Below the pieces are notes generated by a model. The model did not search any database and was not told where the DNA came from. It saw only the letters and a program-made list of their open reading frames with translations. Of a stretch of DNA of 64,000 nt, positions 9,662 through 20,262 are shown piece after piece (within the stretch, counting starts at the first letter, position 1; the number at the start of each line of letters is the position of its first letter). The position numbers and the translations under genes were made by a program. This stretch comes from Nostoc sp. NMS9 (GTDB taxonomy: Bacteria > Cyanobacteriota > Cyanobacteriia > Cyanobacteriales > Nostocaceae), in NCBI RefSeq assembly GCF_017114995.1, contig NZ_JABXKL010000058.1, positions 62,001-126,000 of the forward strand, read 5' to 3'.

Positions 9662-10252
9662 GGCTAAGTGTTAAAACTAAAAACGCAAATAGGCTATTTT
9701 GGGATGCGATTACCTCCGGTACACGTAGCGATCGCAACAAAAAAACCTGTATTATTGAGAATTTAGTGATGTAATTGATAATTTAACCCCGATCTTACAA
9801 AATCGCGTTGCTCCCTTCTTTGACAGCCAAGCGATGGTTTCCTCTAACTTTTCCTCTCTCTCATAATGATTGTCATTGCGATAAAAGTGAACATTTAATT
9901 TCCTGAAAGTCATATCTGATTGCAGTCTTGCTGAATTCCACTCTTATTCAGGCCGAGCAATATTTAGATGCGTTTGCCCTGCGGTTATCGGCTAACTTTT
10001 TCATTGGCAAACTTAAATTAAATTTTATTTTTACCTTTGATTAAAGTCTGCTTAAACTTGTAATTCTAAAATCGAGTGTCTCAAAATAATTGGAGATTTG
10101 TCTCTTTGTCAATAAAAAGAAACAAATCATTGATTTCATTACTGTTCTAACCAGTTATGAATATCCATTTGGAAAATAAGGAAGTTAGGAACAAGTTATT
10201 TTTATAGCTTGTAGTGCATTGCTTAGAAAAGTTTATGGTGAGGAAAACAGAG
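9662..10252. other. Spacer before the PEP-CTERM gene
   Basis: A 590-base spacer. It contains a 53-codon minus-strand reading frame (listed separately) and a plus-strand open stretch near 9930-10040 (IQAEQYLDAFALRLSANFFI) that may be the end of a lost gene. The last 200 bases are AT-rich and presumably carry the promoter of the PEP-CTERM gene. Confidence 0.3.
9752..9913 (-). CDS. Hypothetical 53-residue protein
   Basis: Short minus-strand frame from ATG to TAA. The product begins MTFRKLNVHFYRND and has a charged middle (HYEREEKLEETIAWLSKKGA). The composition is protein-like and no repeat explains it, but there is no clear ribosome-binding site and I do not recognise the family. It could be an intact small gene or a fragment of a larger one. 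Confidence 0.2.
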   Translation of the reverse strand: MTFRKLNVHFYRNDNHYEREEKLEETIAWLSKKGATRFCKIGVKLSITSLNSQ

Positions 10253-10804
10253 ATGAAATTGGTTTCAAAATTATTGATTGCTGCTGCTACTCTTACTTTA
10301 GGTTTTGCTACCGTAGATGCAAAATCTGCATCTGCTGCAATTCTGAATTACGCTTTCACAGTTGATAGCCCAGTAACTAAAGGAAATGGCTTTTTTAGCT
10401 TTGATGACTCAACTTTCAGTAATGACTATAATCCCGAAGCTGCCATTAAGTCACTTTCTTTTAAATTTGATGGTGACTCTACCGTTTACACGCAAAAAGA
10501 TGATGCCAACTACCCAGATTTTCCTCTTATCTTTTCAAGCACATCTTTAACAGGAAAAAATTTTTTTGCGTTAGATTATCAGTTCAACGATAAAGCTAAT
10601 CTTTCCAGTTCTAGAAGTTATGAAATTATTGGTGAGGATTTTACAATTTACTCTAAAACTTCTCCAGATGCTGAACTTATATCAGGTACAGTTTCTTATA
10701 GACAAGTACCTGAACCTACACCTTTAGTTGGTGTTATTTTTACTTGTAGCGTTGGCTGGGCGATAAAGAGAAAGGTGGCATCAATGAAAAAGGTTAAAGT
10801 CTAA
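10253..10804 (+). CDS. PEP-CTERM sorted exported protein
   Basis: 183-residue protein starting MKLVSKLLIAAATLTLGF, a clear signal peptide with a likely cut after SASAA. The C-terminus has the PEP-CTERM layout: VPEP, a hydrophobic helix (LVGVIFTCSVGWAI) and a basic tail (KRKVASMKK). Such tails are recognised by an exosortase that processes the protein at the membrane for surface or extracellular-matrix display; the exosortase gene is not in this window. The middle is a beta-rich unknown domain with FSFDDSTFSND. The start at 10253 is preferred to an upstream one because GAGGAAAA precedes it and it gives a clean signal peptide. Confidence 0.8.
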   Translation: MKLVSKLLIAAATLTLGFATVDAKSASAAILNYAFTVDSPVTKGNGFFSFDDSTFSNDYNPEAAIKSLSFKFDGDSTVYTQKDDANYPDFPLIFSSTSLTGKNFFALDYQFNDKANLSSSRSYEIIGEDFTIYSKTSPDAELISGTVSYRQVPEPTPLVGVIFTCSVGWAIKRKVASMKKVKV

Positions 10805-11031
10805 CCTTGGTTAAGTTGATATTAACGCTTTCTTTGCCCAGGATTAATCTCTTATTAGTAGGCTTTTCTGTAGGAAAACAATATCTAACACATTGATAGC
10901 AGAAGAAAAAATTGGAAATTAAAATCTGATTTTGCTAAGGGAATTAGTTACGAAGTTTTCCTAAGATTACCCTGCCTTCTTTGTGTTAGCTGTTGCTGTA
11001 CTTTAACTTACCTGTTAGCCAGGAGTAGAGA

Positions 11032-12618
11032 ATGGTAAATTACCGGAATTTTGAGCAGTTCCTGCACAGTCGAATGAAACGACGCAACTTAATTATTGGG
11101 GCAGGAGCATTGTCTGGTTTGGCGATCGCTAACCAATTTTCTCCTCAAAGAGTGATCGCCACAAGCAGATTTTCCAATTATCCTTTCTCTTTGGGTGTAG
11201 CATCGGGCGATCCCTATCCTACCAGCGTAGTGATTTGGACTCGTCTCGCTCCTGAACCCTTAAATGGAGGTGGAATGCCACCTGCTAATGTGCCAATTCG
11301 CTGGGAAGTAGCAACCGATCCTGATATGAGGCGTATTGTCTCCAGAGGTACGGTACTTGCAACTCCACAACTAGCTCATTCAGTTCGAGTTGTGGTAGAA
11401 GGCCTGCAATCTGATACTTGGTACTGGTATCGGTTTCTTGTCGGGCAAGACGCTAGCCCCATTGGTCGCACTCGTACAGCTCCTTTAGCAGGTGACTACT
11501 TAAATAAATTAAACTTTGCCCTTGTCTCCTGTCAGCACTATGAGCAGGGATACTATACTGCTTACAAATATATTGCCCAGGATGACCTCAGCTTGGTAGT
11601 GCATGTTGGAGACTACATCTATGAAGGAGGAATATCAAACAATCGCCCCAGAAAGCACAACAGTGCCGAAATTCTAACCCTGGAAGATTACCGTAACCGT
11701 CACGCCCTCTATAAAACCGATACCAATCTGCAAGCAGCTCATGCAGCCTTTCCCTGGATTGTCACCTGGGATGACCACGAGGTAGAAAACAACTACGCCA
11801 ACGACATCTCGGAAGTCGATACTGAACCAGATCAAAATCGGGCAATCTTCCTTCAACGAAGGGCTGCTGCCTATCAGGCTTACTACGAACACATGCCACT
11901 GCGTCCCCTCTCGCGACCCACTGGCCCCGATATGCAACTTTTCCGTCGGCTTTCCTTTGGTAACTTAGCGACCTTCCATGTCCTAGATACCCGCCAATAT
12001 CGTACCGATCAGCCCTGTGGTGATGGCACTAAAGAACGTCCTTGTGGAGAAGATCCGAATGCAACGATTACTGGCAAGCGTCAGGAAAATTGGCTATATG
12101 ATGGTTTAAATAGTTCACAGGCTAAGTGGAACGTTTTAGCGCAGCAAGTTGTAGTTGCTCAGATAGACACAAAACCAGGGGAAGGCGAAACTTACAGTAT
12201 GGATAAGTGGGATGGTTATGTAGCTTCCCGCGATCGCCTTATGCGTTTTTTAGAACAGCGCAAACCATCTAATCCAGTAGTCTTATCAGGCGATATCCAT
12301 TCCAACTGGGCAATGAATTTAAAGGCTGACTTTAATAACCCAAAATCTGCTACGGTTGGAAGTGAATTTGTCTGTACCTCAATAACCTCTGGTGGAGATG
12401 GGGCAGATACCAGCCCAAATGTTGAAGCTTACTTACCCGATAACCCACACATTAAATTCTTCAACGGTCAACGGGGGTATGTTCGCTGTGCGCTGACTCC
12501 CACAACCTGTAAGACAGATTATCTAGTTTTATCAAACGTCACAACCCCGAATGGCACGCTTAGTAAGCGGGCTTCATTTGTGGTTGAAGATGGTCGTCCA
12601 GAAATACAACAAGCCTAA
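11032..12618 (+). CDS. phoD: Alkaline phosphatase D (PhoD family), Tat-exported
   Basis: 528-residue PhoD-type phosphatase/phosphodiesterase. A Tat signal (MKRRNLIIGAGALSGLAIA) begins at residue 15. The N-terminal fibronectin-like domain (FSLGVASGDP, VVIWTRLAP) is followed by the metal-binding catalytic domain with SCQHYEQGYY, VHVGDYIYEG, WDDHEVENNY and LSGDIHSNW. These enzymes use iron and calcium, fold in the cytoplasm and release phosphate from organic esters outside. Such genes are usually induced by phosphate starvation through Pho boxes; I could not identify one with confidence. The start at 11032 is backed by AGGAG seven bases upstream; an in-frame ATG at 11074 would put the twin arginine closer to the terminus. 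Confidence 0.88.
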   Translation: MVNYRNFEQFLHSRMKRRNLIIGAGALSGLAIANQFSPQRVIATSRFSNYPFSLGVASGDPYPTSVVIWTRLAPEPLNGGGMPPANVPIRWEVATDPDMRRIVSRGTVLATPQLAHSVRVVVEGLQSDTWYWYRFLVGQDASPIGRTRTAPLAGDYLNKLNFALVSCQHYEQGYYTAYKYIAQDDLSLVVHVGDYIYEGGISNNRPRKHNSAEILTLEDYRNRHALYKTDTNLQAAHAAFPWIVTWDDHEVENNYANDISEVDTEPDQNRAIFLQRRAAAYQAYYEHMPLRPLSRPTGPDMQLFRRLSFGNLATFHVLDTRQYRTDQPCGDGTKERPCGEDPNATITGKRQENWLYDGLNSSQAKWNVLAQQVVVAQIDTKPGEGETYSMDKWDGYVASRDRLMRFLEQRKPSNPVVLSGDIHSNWAMNLKADFNNPKSATVGSEFVCTSITSGGDGADTSPNVEAYLPDNPHIKFFNGQRGYVRCALTPTTCKTDYLVLSNVTTPNGTLSKRASFVVEDGRPEIQQA

Positions 12619-12693
12619 TCGTTTAATTCTCAGGTATCACAACCAGACAATCACAGATAGAAACAGGTAAATCATCAGTGTTTATCGAAGGCA

Positions 12694-12720
12694 GGAGTTA
12701 GGAGTTTAATTCCTAACTCC
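12694..12720. terminator. Inverted repeat between convergent phoD and gcvP
   Basis: A perfect 10-bp stem (GGAGTTAGGA and TCCTAACTCC) with a 7-base loop lies between two genes that run towards each other, where it could end both transcripts. The arms belong to a simple sequence that also appears at 35756-35900 and 48718-48750, so it may be a repeat used as a terminator. Confidence 0.4.
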
Positions 12721-12737
12721 TAACTCTTCACTTCAGT

Positions 12738-15668
12738 TTAATAAGCATCCATTGGCAGACAAGAACAAACGAAATTCCTATCCCCAAAAGCTGAGTCAAT
12801 GCGACCAACAGCAGGCCAGAATTTATACTCACGAGTCCAAAGCGCAGGGTAGGCAGCTTGTTCGCGAGAATAGGGATGCTGCCATTCTCCGGTGATGAGA
12901 CTTTCGGCAGTGTGGGGTGCGTTCTTCAAAAGATTATCTTGGATATCCACCTTGCCAACTTCTATTTCGGCAATTTCTTGACGAATAGAAATCAACGCAT
13001 CACAGAAACGATCCAACTCTTGCTTAGATTCACTTTCTGTAGGTTCCACCATGATTGTACCTCCTACAGGCCAGGAGACAGTGGGCGCATGGAAACCATA
13101 ATCCATGAGACGCTTGGCGACATCATCGATTTCGATCGCAGCTGATTTTTTGAGCGATCGCAAATCTAAAATACACTCATGGGCAACTAGACCATTTTTC
13201 CCCTGATACAAAACCGGATAATACGATTCCAGTTTCTTGGCAATGTAGTTAGCGTTGAGAATCGCCACCTTAGTAGCTTGGGTTAAACCATCTGCACCCA
13301 TCATTGCGATGTACATCCAAGAAATCACCAAGATACTCGCACTACCCCAAGGCGCAGCAGCAACAGCACCAATATTAGAGTGCTGAGTTGAGTTGTCGAT
13401 AGTGACAACAGGATGTCCGGGCAGAAAAGGCACAAGATGAGATGCAACGCCAATGGGCCCCATACCAGGGCCACCACCACCATGAGGAATACAGAAGGTT
13501 TTGTGCAGATTCAAGTGACAGACATCCGCACCAATATCTCCAGGACGGCAAATTCCCACTTGGGCGTTCATATTTGCCCCATCCATGTAAACTTGTCCAC
13601 CGTGACTATGGACAACAGCGCAGATTTCCTGAATTGGCTCCTCAAAGACACCGTGAGTTGAGGGATATGTCACCATTAAGGCGGCTAATTCATTGCTGTG
13701 TTTTTCTGCTTTATTCTTCAGGTCATCAACGTCAATATTACCTTGTGAGTCACAGGCAACAGCCACTACCTTCATCCCACACATCACCGCACTCGCTGGG
13801 TTTGTCCCGTGTGCGGAAGTGGGAATCAAACAGACGTTACGGTGTGCTTCACCCCGATTTTCGTGATATTGACGAATTACTAAAAGTCCAGCATATTCGC
13901 CCTGAGAACCAGCATTTGGTTGTAGAGAAATTCCCGCAAAACCAGTAATTTCAGCTAACCATGCCTCAAGTTGCTCAAACAGGATTTGATAACCTTGTGT
14001 TTGCGACGCTGGGGCAAATGGATGAATCTTGCCAAATTCCTCCCAACTTACCGGAATCATCTCAGCAGTTGCATTCAACTTCATTGTGCAAGAACCCAAA
14101 GGAATCATCGATGTCGTTAGCGACAAATCCTTGCTTTCTAACTTGTGCAGATAGCGTAATAACTCAGTTTCTGAGTGATAGCGGTTAAAGACTGGATGAG
14201 TGAGATAAGTGCTTTGACGGCTAAATGGTTCACCGCTTAAACCTGATTGCTGAATTATCCATTCCATCTCTTGCACATTCAAAACAAACCGTAGCTCATC
14301 TGTCCCTGCAAAAATCTGGCATATATCTCGCACATCATCCAATGTGGTAGTCTCGGCCAGCGAAATACCAACAGTAGATGTATCAAAAATACGTAGATTA
14401 ATTTGACGAGCTTCAGCAGCTTGTAGAATTTCTTGCAGAGGTTTAGTTCCTAACTCCACCTGTAGCGTATCAAAGAAAGGTTTAGAACTGATGCTGTAAC
14501 CTAGTCGCTGCAACCACTCTGCCAAAATCAAAGTCAGGGAATGTATCCTCTGAGCTATTGTCTTAAGTCCATCTGGCCCATGATAGACGGCGTACATACT
14601 TGCCATTACCGCCAGCAGCACCTGTGCAGTACAAATATTACTAGTAGCTTTTTCGCGGCGGATGTGCTGTTCGCGGGTTTGCAAGGCGAGACGTAACGCA
14701 GGCTTACTTTGGGCATCTTTTGATACACCTACAATTCGCCCTGGAACCAGCCGTTTATACTCTTCCTTCGTAGCAAAGTATGCTGCATGGGGCCCACCAA
14801 ACCCCAAAGGAATACCGAACCGCTGAGTGCTTCCGACAGCAATATCAGCGCCAAATTCCCCAGGAGGGGTCAGTAAAGTTAAACTTAGAGGATCTGCTGC
14901 TACCGTCACCAATGCACCCTTAGCATGGGCTTTTTCTATAAAAGCGCGGTAGTCATAAATGGTGCCATCACTTGCAGGGTATTGCAGAACAGCCCCAAAA
15001 ATTGGTTGATCAAAATCAAATGTTTGATGATCGCCAACAATAATCTTAATCCCCAATGGTTTAGCGCGTGTTTGCAACACATCAATGGTTTGGGGATGGC
15101 AGTCACGAGAGACAAAATAGGCATCTGCCTGATTTTTGGAGACACCATAGCTTAGGCTCATCGCTTCAGCGGCTGCTGTGGCTTCATCAAGTAACGAAGC
15201 ATTGGCAATTTCTAAACCTGTGAGGTCAATAATCAGGGTTTGAAAATTCAGCAGCGCTTCTAGTCGCCCTTGGGCAATTTCTGGCTGATAAGGAGTGTAA
15301 GCAGTATACCAACCGGGGTTTTCTAGGATATTACGCCCAATTACAGGCGGAGTAATACTGTCGTAATAGCCCATACCAATGTATGAACGGAAAACCTGAT
15401 TTTTGGTAGCAACTTTTTTTAACGATGCCAGTGCTGCATACTCACTTTCTGCTGCTGGTAACTTTAGCGGTTGCTTCAGCCGAATTGCCTGTGGAACTGT
15501 TTGCTCGATTAGGGAATCCAGGCTGGGAAACCCCAAAACCTTAAGCATTTGCTGGATATCATCGGAGTTAGGGCCAATGTGTCTTGGCACAAAACTACTT
15601 AACTTTTGACTTTTTTCGTCCAGCACTTGCTGCTCATTAGACTTGAGAATAGGGGCGTTTAATACCAC
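12738..15668 (-). CDS. gcvP: Glycine dehydrogenase (decarboxylating), P-protein
   Basis: 976-residue PLP enzyme of the glycine cleavage system, full length for the single-chain form. It decarboxylates glycine and passes the aminomethyl group to the lipoyl arm of GcvH. The PLP lysine lies in [18 protein letters not shown], and the family blocks [14 protein letters not shown] and [14 protein letters not shown] are present. The start is GTG with GGAGAG just upstream. It is the last gene of a gcvT-gcvH-gcvP series on the minus strand, with about 210 bases after gcvH. In cyanobacteria this system handles photorespiratory glycine. Confidence 0.97.
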   Translation of the reverse strand: MVLNAPILKSNEQQVLDEKSQKLSSFVPRHIGPNSDDIQQMLKVLGFPSLDSLIEQTVPQAIRLKQPLKLPAAESEYAALASLKKVATKNQVFRSYIGMGYYDSITPPVIGRNILENPGWYTAYTPYQPEIAQGRLEALLNFQTLIIDLTGLEIANASLLDEATAAAEAMSLSYGVSKNQADAYFVSRDCHPQTIDVLQTRAKPLGIKIIVGDHQTFDFDQPIFGAVLQYPASDGTIYDYRAFIEKAHAKGALVTVAADPLSLTLLTPPGEFGADIAVGSTQRFGIPLGFGGPHAAYFATKEEYKRLVPGRIVGVSKDAQSKPALRLALQTREQHIRREKATSNICTAQVLLAVMASMYAVYHGPDGLKTIAQRIHSLTLILAEWLQRLGYSISSKPFFDTLQVELGTKPLQEILQAAEARQINLRIFDTSTVGISLAETTTLDDVRDICQIFAGTDELRFVLNVQEMEWIIQQSGLSGEPFSRQSTYLTHPVFNRYHSETELLRYLHKLESKDLSLTTSMIPLGSCTMKLNATAEMIPVSWEEFGKIHPFAPASQTQGYQILFEQLEAWLAEITGFAGISLQPNAGSQGEYAGLLVIRQYHENRGEAHRNVCLIPTSAHGTNPASAVMCGMKVVAVACDSQGNIDVDDLKNKAEKHSNELAALMVTYPSTHGVFEEPIQEICAVVHSHGGQVYMDGANMNAQVGICRPGDIGADVCHLNLHKTFCIPHGGGGPGMGPIGVASHLVPFLPGHPVVTIDNSTQHSNIGAVAAAPWGSASILVISWMYIAMMGADGLTQATKVAILNANYIAKKLESYYPVLYQGKNGLVAHECILDLRSLKKSAAIEIDDVAKRLMDYGFHAPTVSWPVGGTIMVEPTESESKQELDRFCDALISIRQEIAEIEVGKVDIQDNLLKNAPHTAESLITGEWQHPYSREQAAYPALWTREYKFWPAVGRIDSAFGDRNFVCSCLPMDAY

Positions 15669-15830
15669 AAATTACTCTCCAGATAATACTATTTCATATT
15701 TTGCAATAAATACTCTTAAACTGGGGGGTGGGGACTGGGGATTTGGAAGATATTGGATAGGTGAATAAGAGTAATTGTTAATTACCTCCTCCACTCACCT
15801 ACTCCCTTACTCTTCCACGCCCCCACTCAG

Positions 15831-15882
15831 CACTCAGCACGGACTAAACGCCCCGCTTCCGCTAACAGTACTCAGCACTCCT
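15831..15882. repeat. Short dispersed repeat, copy 1
   Basis: The stretch CAGCACGGACTAAACGCC, followed by CCGCT, a variable base, and CCGCTAACAG, recurs at 48750-48790 with few differences and in both places is surrounded by simple CACTCC-rich sequence. It is non-coding and lies in the gcvH-gcvP spacer. Such blocks are common dispersed repeats of Nostoc-type genomes. Confidence 0.5.
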
Positions 15883-16270
15883 ACTCCCCTTCTACTTGGG
15901 CGCGATACTCATCCGCTGTCAAGGCATCCTCAACTTCGCCAGGGTCATTGACACGCACTTTCAAAAACCACCCTTCCCCATAGGGGTCTTCTGACACTTC
16001 TTCGGGAGAATTAATTAAGGCTTCGTTGCGTTCTATAACAGTTCCTGTTACTGGTGAATTCAGTTCTTCAACAGCTTTCACTGATTCAATTGTGCCAAAG
16101 TTTTCTCCCCTGGTCAGAGCGTCGCCAATTTCTGGCAGTTCCAAAAAGACGATATCACCCAATTCATGTACGGCAAACTCAGTAATGCCAATGGTGGCAA
16201 TTTCACCATCGATTCGCACGTATTCATGAGAATCCAGGTATCTGAAATCTTGAGGATATTCAAAAGACAT
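15881..16270 (-). CDS. gcvH: Glycine cleavage system H protein
   Basis: 129-residue lipoyl carrier protein that shuttles the aminomethyl intermediate between GcvP, GcvT and the L-protein. The lipoyl-bearing lysine is K65 in [13 protein letters not shown], the normal place, and the surrounding fold residues ([15 protein letters not shown]) are conserved. Length matches the family. It sits between gcvT (124 bases upstream) and gcvP (about 210 bases downstream), on the same strand, so the three are probably co-transcribed even though the spacers are not short. Confidence 0.97.
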   Translation of the reverse strand: MSFEYPQDFRYLDSHEYVRIDGEIATIGITEFAVHELGDIVFLELPEIGDALTRGENFGTIESVKAVEELNSPVTGTVIERNEALINSPEEVSEDPYGEGWFLKVRVNDPGEVEDALTADEYRAQVEGE

Positions 16271-16394
16271 ATCACTTCCTCTCCCTTATCACAAAAATTA
16301 TTTCCCTAACAGTCATCCAAGTCATATCTGGTAATGAACCTTAGTGTAGTTGAATAACTCACAACACATTATTCCTCAAAAACCTCGGCGCTTA

Positions 16395-17531
16395 TCAGTT
16401 GGCAACACGATTTTTTGACCGATAAAAGGGACGTTTAACTACAACTGCTGGATAAGCTTTGCCGCGAATTTCGACTTCTAGCCGCTGACCGATAGTTGCT
16501 AACTGGGTGGGAACGTAGCCTAATGCAACAGGATAACCAAGTGTAGGTGACAGGGTGCCACTAGTAACTTCTCCGACCACTTTACCTGTGGATAACACTT
16601 GATAGCCATGACGGGCAATGTTGCGTCCTTGGGTTTGCAAACCTACCAATCGGCGATGCACTCCGGTGGCTTTTTGCTCTGCCAAAACTTCCCGACCAAT
16701 AAAATCACCTTTGGTATCTAAGTGAACTAGCCACCCCAAACCTGCCTCTAAGGGTGTGGTGATGTCATCGATATCTTGTCCGTAAAGTGCCATCGCTGCT
16801 TCTAGCCGCAGAGTGTCTCTCGCACCGAGTCCACAGGGGATAACACCACTTTTATGGAGACTTCGCCACAATTCTACTCCCACATCTGGGTCTACCATCA
16901 CCTCAAAGCCATCTTCTCCGGTGTAACCTGTGCGGGCCAAAAAGGCAGGTTTACCTAGTAAGGTTGCTTCTAAATGTCCAAAGGCTTTGATTGGTTGTAA
17001 GTCTTCTTGCACTAATGGCTGGAGATATTTAATCGCTTTTGGCCCTTGGACGGCAATTAAGACTTTATCTGGTGAAAGGTCTTGGAATTGCAATTTATCT
17101 AGGTCAAGGTGTTGTAACAGCCATGCTTTATCTTTATTGGAGGTTGCCGCATTAACTATGATGAATGCCTTTTGTGTACCAGTCGTGTCTTCACCTTGAT
17201 AATAAACAATGATGTCGTCAATAATTCCCGCTTGGGGATTTAACAATACGGTGTATTGTGCTTGACCAGTTTGCAAACGACTTAAGTCGGAAGGTACTAG
17301 TGGCTGGAGTTGGGAAATCAGGTTTTTACCTTGGAGGGTAAATTTGCCCATGTGGGAAATATCGAACATTCCGGCTGTATTTCTTACAGCCTCGTGTTCG
17401 CGGCTAATTCCACTAAATTGCACAGGCATTTCCCAACCGCCAAAGCTGGTAAGGCGTGCTTTGAGTTCTACACCCAGTTGATATAAAGGGGTTCGCGCCA
17501 GAGATTGGGCGTTGTCTTCTTGATTAGCCAC
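16395..17531 (-). CDS. gcvT: Glycine cleavage system T protein (aminomethyltransferase)
   Basis: 378-residue folate-dependent aminomethyltransferase: it releases ammonia from the GcvH-bound intermediate and makes methylene-tetrahydrofolate. Family signatures include [30 protein letters not shown] and the [13 protein letters not shown] block. The start is GTG at 17531. It is the first gene of the gcv series. Upstream lies a heptamer tandem repeat, and I could not find the two-aptamer glycine riboswitch that precedes gcv genes in some bacteria, so regulation is probably by another route. Confidence 0.96.
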   Translation of the reverse strand: MANQEDNAQSLARTPLYQLGVELKARLTSFGGWEMPVQFSGISREHEAVRNTAGMFDISHMGKFTLQGKNLISQLQPLVPSDLSRLQTGQAQYTVLLNPQAGIIDDIIVYYQGEDTTGTQKAFIIVNAATSNKDKAWLLQHLDLDKLQFQDLSPDKVLIAVQGPKAIKYLQPLVQEDLQPIKAFGHLEATLLGKPAFLARTGYTGEDGFEVMVDPDVGVELWRSLHKSGVIPCGLGARDTLRLEAAMALYGQDIDDITTPLEAGLGWLVHLDTKGDFIGREVLAEQKATGVHRRLVGLQTQGRNIARHGYQVLSTGKVVGEVTSGTLSPTLGYPVALGYVPTQLATIGQRLEVEIRGKAYPAVVVKRPFYRSKNRVAN

Positions 17532-17615
17532 AGGTAATTATTGCGATCGCACCTCAACATCTATCATCCTACGAGATGCTTTCTAGTTTTACAGTCTTTA
17601 TGTATTGAATTGGTT

Positions 17616-17671
17616 ATAGGGCATAGGGCATAGGGCATAGGGCATAGGGCATAGGGCATAGGGCATAGGGC
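17616..17671. repeat. Heptamer tandem repeat, ATAGGGC x 8
   Basis: Eight exact copies of the 7-base unit ATAGGGC stand in the spacer between the divergent gcvT and pentapeptide-repeat genes. This matches the short tandemly repeated repetitive (STRR) sequences known from heterocyst-forming cyanobacteria. Copy number probably varies between strains. It lies within 100 bases of the gcvT start codon, so slippage could change promoter spacing, but that is a guess. Confidence 0.85.
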
Positions 17672-17814
17672 ACACAAGGCAGAGGTGCACAGAGGCTGAA
17701 GGGAAAAACTTACTGCAACTTCTCCCCTGCTCCCCACTCCTTCTTCTCCCTTGTCCCCTTCTGTAAGGTTTAATAGTTAATGGTGGAAGTGTTGAGATTT
17801 ATTAAGAAGAGATT

Positions 17815-18312
17815 ATGAAATATTGGCGACTGTTAGCTAGCTTTGTCTTAGCTATGGTTCTTTTTTTGTTTCCCCTATCAGCGCAAGCTGCAAGTTCTTC
17901 CAGTATTACCCGTTCTGTGGGTAATGATGAACTTAAGGGCAAGGATTACTCTGGTCAAAGTTTAATTGGTACTGAGTTTACCAATCTCAAATTAGAGAAT
18001 GCTAATTTTAGCAATGCTGACTTACGTGGTGGCGTGTTTAACGGTAGCGTATTGGAGGGAGTAAATCTGCATGGAGCTGATTTTAGTGAAGGCATAGCCT
18101 ATCTAACAAAGTTTAAGGATGCTGATTTTAGTGATGCTGTGTTGACTGATGCAATGATGTTGCGTTCTACTTTTGATGGCGTGGATGTCACAGGTACTGA
18201 TTTTACGAATGCAATTTTAGATGGGATACAAGTGAAAAAGCTTTGTGTTAAGGCAAGTGGTGTGAATTCTAAAACTGGTGTGGATACTCGCAAATCTTTA
18301 GGATGTAAGTAG
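17815..18312 (+). CDS. Exported pentapeptide-repeat protein
   Basis: 165-residue protein with a signal peptide ([20 protein letters not shown], cut after AQA-A). Residues 40-140 hold pentapeptide repeats of the A(D/N)LxX or A(D/N)FxX kind ([38 protein letters not shown]), predicted to form a right-handed quadrilateral beta-helix. The tail has two cysteines (KLCVKAS and the final LGCK) that could form a disulfide. Lumenal pentapeptide proteins occur in cyanobacteria and chloroplasts, so thylakoid lumen or periplasm is the likely place. Function unknown. A strong hairpin follows the stop codon. Confidence 0.82.
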   Translation: MKYWRLLASFVLAMVLFLFPLSAQAASSSSITRSVGNDELKGKDYSGQSLIGTEFTNLKLENANFSNADLRGGVFNGSVLEGVNLHGADFSEGIAYLTKFKDADFSDAVLTDAMMLRSTFDGVDVTGTDFTNAILDGIQVKKLCVKASGVNSKTGVDTRKSLGCK

Positions 18313-18320
18313 ACTCTCAC

Positions 18321-18352
18321 CCCTCTTCTTCACTGAAGAGGGATATTATTTT
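18321..18352 (+). terminator. Rho-independent terminator of the pentapeptide-repeat gene
   Basis: A perfect 8-bp stem CCCTCTTC/GAAGAGGG around a 6-base loop (TTCACT) is followed by the T-rich ATATTATTTT. It lies nine bases after the stop codon and between convergent genes. Confidence 0.65.
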
Positions 18353-18381
18353 AAACCGTTCGAGCACACAGAGAACGATCG

Positions 18382-20148
18382 CTAGTGATATGCTTCTCTT
18401 AAAAAGCTGGCATAATTTGCCCGAACCGTCATAGTTGTCGGATGACTTATACCTAAAGTCCGTTCACAAATTTTCAAAGCTTTCTCAAATAAGGGCTTGG
18501 CTTTCCTGTAGCGTCTTGTATAACGGTAGAGTGCTGCTAAATTGTTCAGGCTAATAGCGACATCGGGATGGTTATTTCCCAGCAGGCGTTTACTCAGTTC
18601 TAAAGCTTGCTGATACAAAGGTTCGGCTTGTTTGTAACTTCCTATAGATTCGTAAAGTTGTGCTAAATTATTCAGGCTGGTGGCAACATCGGGATGGTTA
18701 TCTCCCAGCAGGCGCTTTCTCAGTTTTAATGCTTGCTTGAGCAAGGGTTCGGCTTCGCTGTAGCGTCTTGTATAACAGTACAATGCCGCTAAATTGTTCA
18801 TACTCGTGGCAACATGGGGATGTTCTTCTCCCACTAGGCGTTTCCACAGTTCTAAAGCTTGCTGATACAAAGGTTCGGCTTCGCTATAGCGCCCTGTATA
18901 TTCGTAGATTAATGCTAAATAGCTCAGGCTAGTGGCGACATCGGTATGTTCTTCTCCTAGCAGGCGTTTTCTCAGTGCTAAAGCTTGCTCAAGCAAGGGT
19001 TCGGCTTCCCTGTAGCGTCCTGTAGTTTCGTAGAGTACTGCTAAATTGTTCAGACTAGTGGCGACATCGATATGTTCTAAACCAAGACGATTTTGAGTTA
19101 GTTCTACACACCGTTGCAACCAAGGTTCTGCTTGCTGATAAAGTCCTTGACTTTGATAAAACCAGGCTAATTTGGTAAACAGAGTGATTAGATTTTCATC
19201 GCCTAGATATTCGGATAGGTGGGTTGCAACTTCTGTAATGTGCGGGATATGTGGAGTGAGGTTGAGAATGTCTTCAGGGTTAAGCTGTTGCGGAATTAGC
19301 TTTGCTACCTCTAACATCATGGCTGCAAATTTAGTTTTTGCTTCATCCGCCTCACTTGATTTATCCAACTTCACTTGTAAAAGTTGTCGAATCTGTGGAT
19401 TTAGACGATAAATTCCTTTACTTTTCTGTTGTAGCAAATGCAATTCCAGTAAATCGGCTATGGCTTTCTCGTTGAGTTCTTGTTTCTTGTTATCTTCTAT
19501 TGTCTCAACAGATAGGGGAATGTCAGCTAAAGCACACAAACTTAGCAAACAGCCAAAGCTTTGGGCATTTTTATCCAACTGTTCCCAACTCAATTCAAAA
19601 GCTTCAACTATACCGTATTCATCAGACATCAATGAGTTAGCATTGACTACTGGTTGATGTTCCACTCGTTTCTTCTCTAGCCGCTTCAGCAGTGTTTCCA
19701 GAGACAAATCTGGCATTTTATCCAAATATCGTCCCACTAACTCTAACGCTAAAGGTAAATATCCTAAAAATTTACAAATTCTTCTGGCAACCCAAGCTTC
19801 TTGTTGCAGTCGTTCCCGAACCACTAACGATTTGAATAATTTCATCGCCGCCAATGGTTTGAGGGCATCCAATTCGCTATTATATTTTGTGCTTAGGTAA
19901 GCTTGTAACTTTTCTAGTTTGTCTCGATTGTTGAAAGTCGCTAACTCAGGATTATTCTGGGCAAACTTGGCATACACCTCACCCATCCACTTTGTGAAAG
20001 CAGCAATATCAACGTTTAATTCGCTGGCAAGTTTAACTTTAGTTTTACCTAAGTTTTCTGTCTTAAAATATTTTGCAAAAGCTGCCGTTTGCTCTAGAGA
20101 TAAGCCATTCGTAACAGCTTCTTCGGCTAGAAAATTAGCCCATTGCAT
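18382..20148 (-). CDS. TPR protein, STAND/NB-ARC relative lacking the NTPase core
   Basis: 588-residue protein. Residues 1-90 match the N-terminal domain of the larger paralogue at 21444-23834 (MQWA(N/D)FLA, TAAF, ASELN, EVY, KFAQ), a domain with a helix-turn-helix look. The sequence then jumps straight to KPLAAMKL at residue 97, which in the paralogue is residue 263: the P-loop and Walker B of the NB-ARC domain are missing, while the helical part after them (CKFLGYLPLALELVGRYLD) is kept. From about residue 330 there are kinesin-light-chain type 42-residue TPRs (SLNNLAxLYxxTGRYxEAEPL). With no nucleotide-binding site it cannot act as a normal STAND switch; it may be a partner or inhibitor of the intact paralogue, or decaying. 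The frame is intact throughout, which argues against simple decay. Confidence 0.8.
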   Translation of the reverse strand: MQWANFLAEEAVTNGLSLEQTAAFAKYFKTENLGKTKVKLASELNVDIAAFTKWMGEVYAKFAQNNPELATFNNRDKLEKLQAYLSTKYNSELDALKPLAAMKLFKSLVVRERLQQEAWVARRICKFLGYLPLALELVGRYLDKMPDLSLETLLKRLEKKRVEHQPVVNANSLMSDEYGIVEAFELSWEQLDKNAQSFGCLLSLCALADIPLSVETIEDNKKQELNEKAIADLLELHLLQQKSKGIYRLNPQIRQLLQVKLDKSSEADEAKTKFAAMMLEVAKLIPQQLNPEDILNLTPHIPHITEVATHLSEYLGDENLITLFTKLAWFYQSQGLYQQAEPWLQRCVELTQNRLGLEHIDVATSLNNLAVLYETTGRYREAEPLLEQALALRKRLLGEEHTDVATSLSYLALIYEYTGRYSEAEPLYQQALELWKRLVGEEHPHVATSMNNLAALYCYTRRYSEAEPLLKQALKLRKRLLGDNHPDVATSLNNLAQLYESIGSYKQAEPLYQQALELSKRLLGNNHPDVAISLNNLAALYRYTRRYRKAKPLFEKALKICERTLGISHPTTMTVRANYASFLREAYH

Positions 20149-20262
20149 AAAGAGCTTGTAAAATTTATTTTTGATTCTACTTTGTCTGCATTTGGAAATC
20201 TACTCTCTTCGGGGTGAAAATACAATTTGTATACAAACATTTAAAAGCAGTGGCTTGCCGTT

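Noticed and set aside
13442..13948. 168-codon plus-strand frame opposite gcvP
   Set aside because: Histidine- and arginine-rich composition, no ribosome-binding site, and fully inside a highly conserved gene on the other strand. A shadow frame.
12738..17531. Horizontal transfer of the gcv genes
   Set aside because: Base composition and codon use look like the rest of the core region, and all three genes are full length and well conserved.
17532..17814. Glycine riboswitch upstream of gcvT
   Set aside because: The region is mostly heptamer repeats; I could not find the conserved paired aptamer cores. A covariance-model search would settle it.
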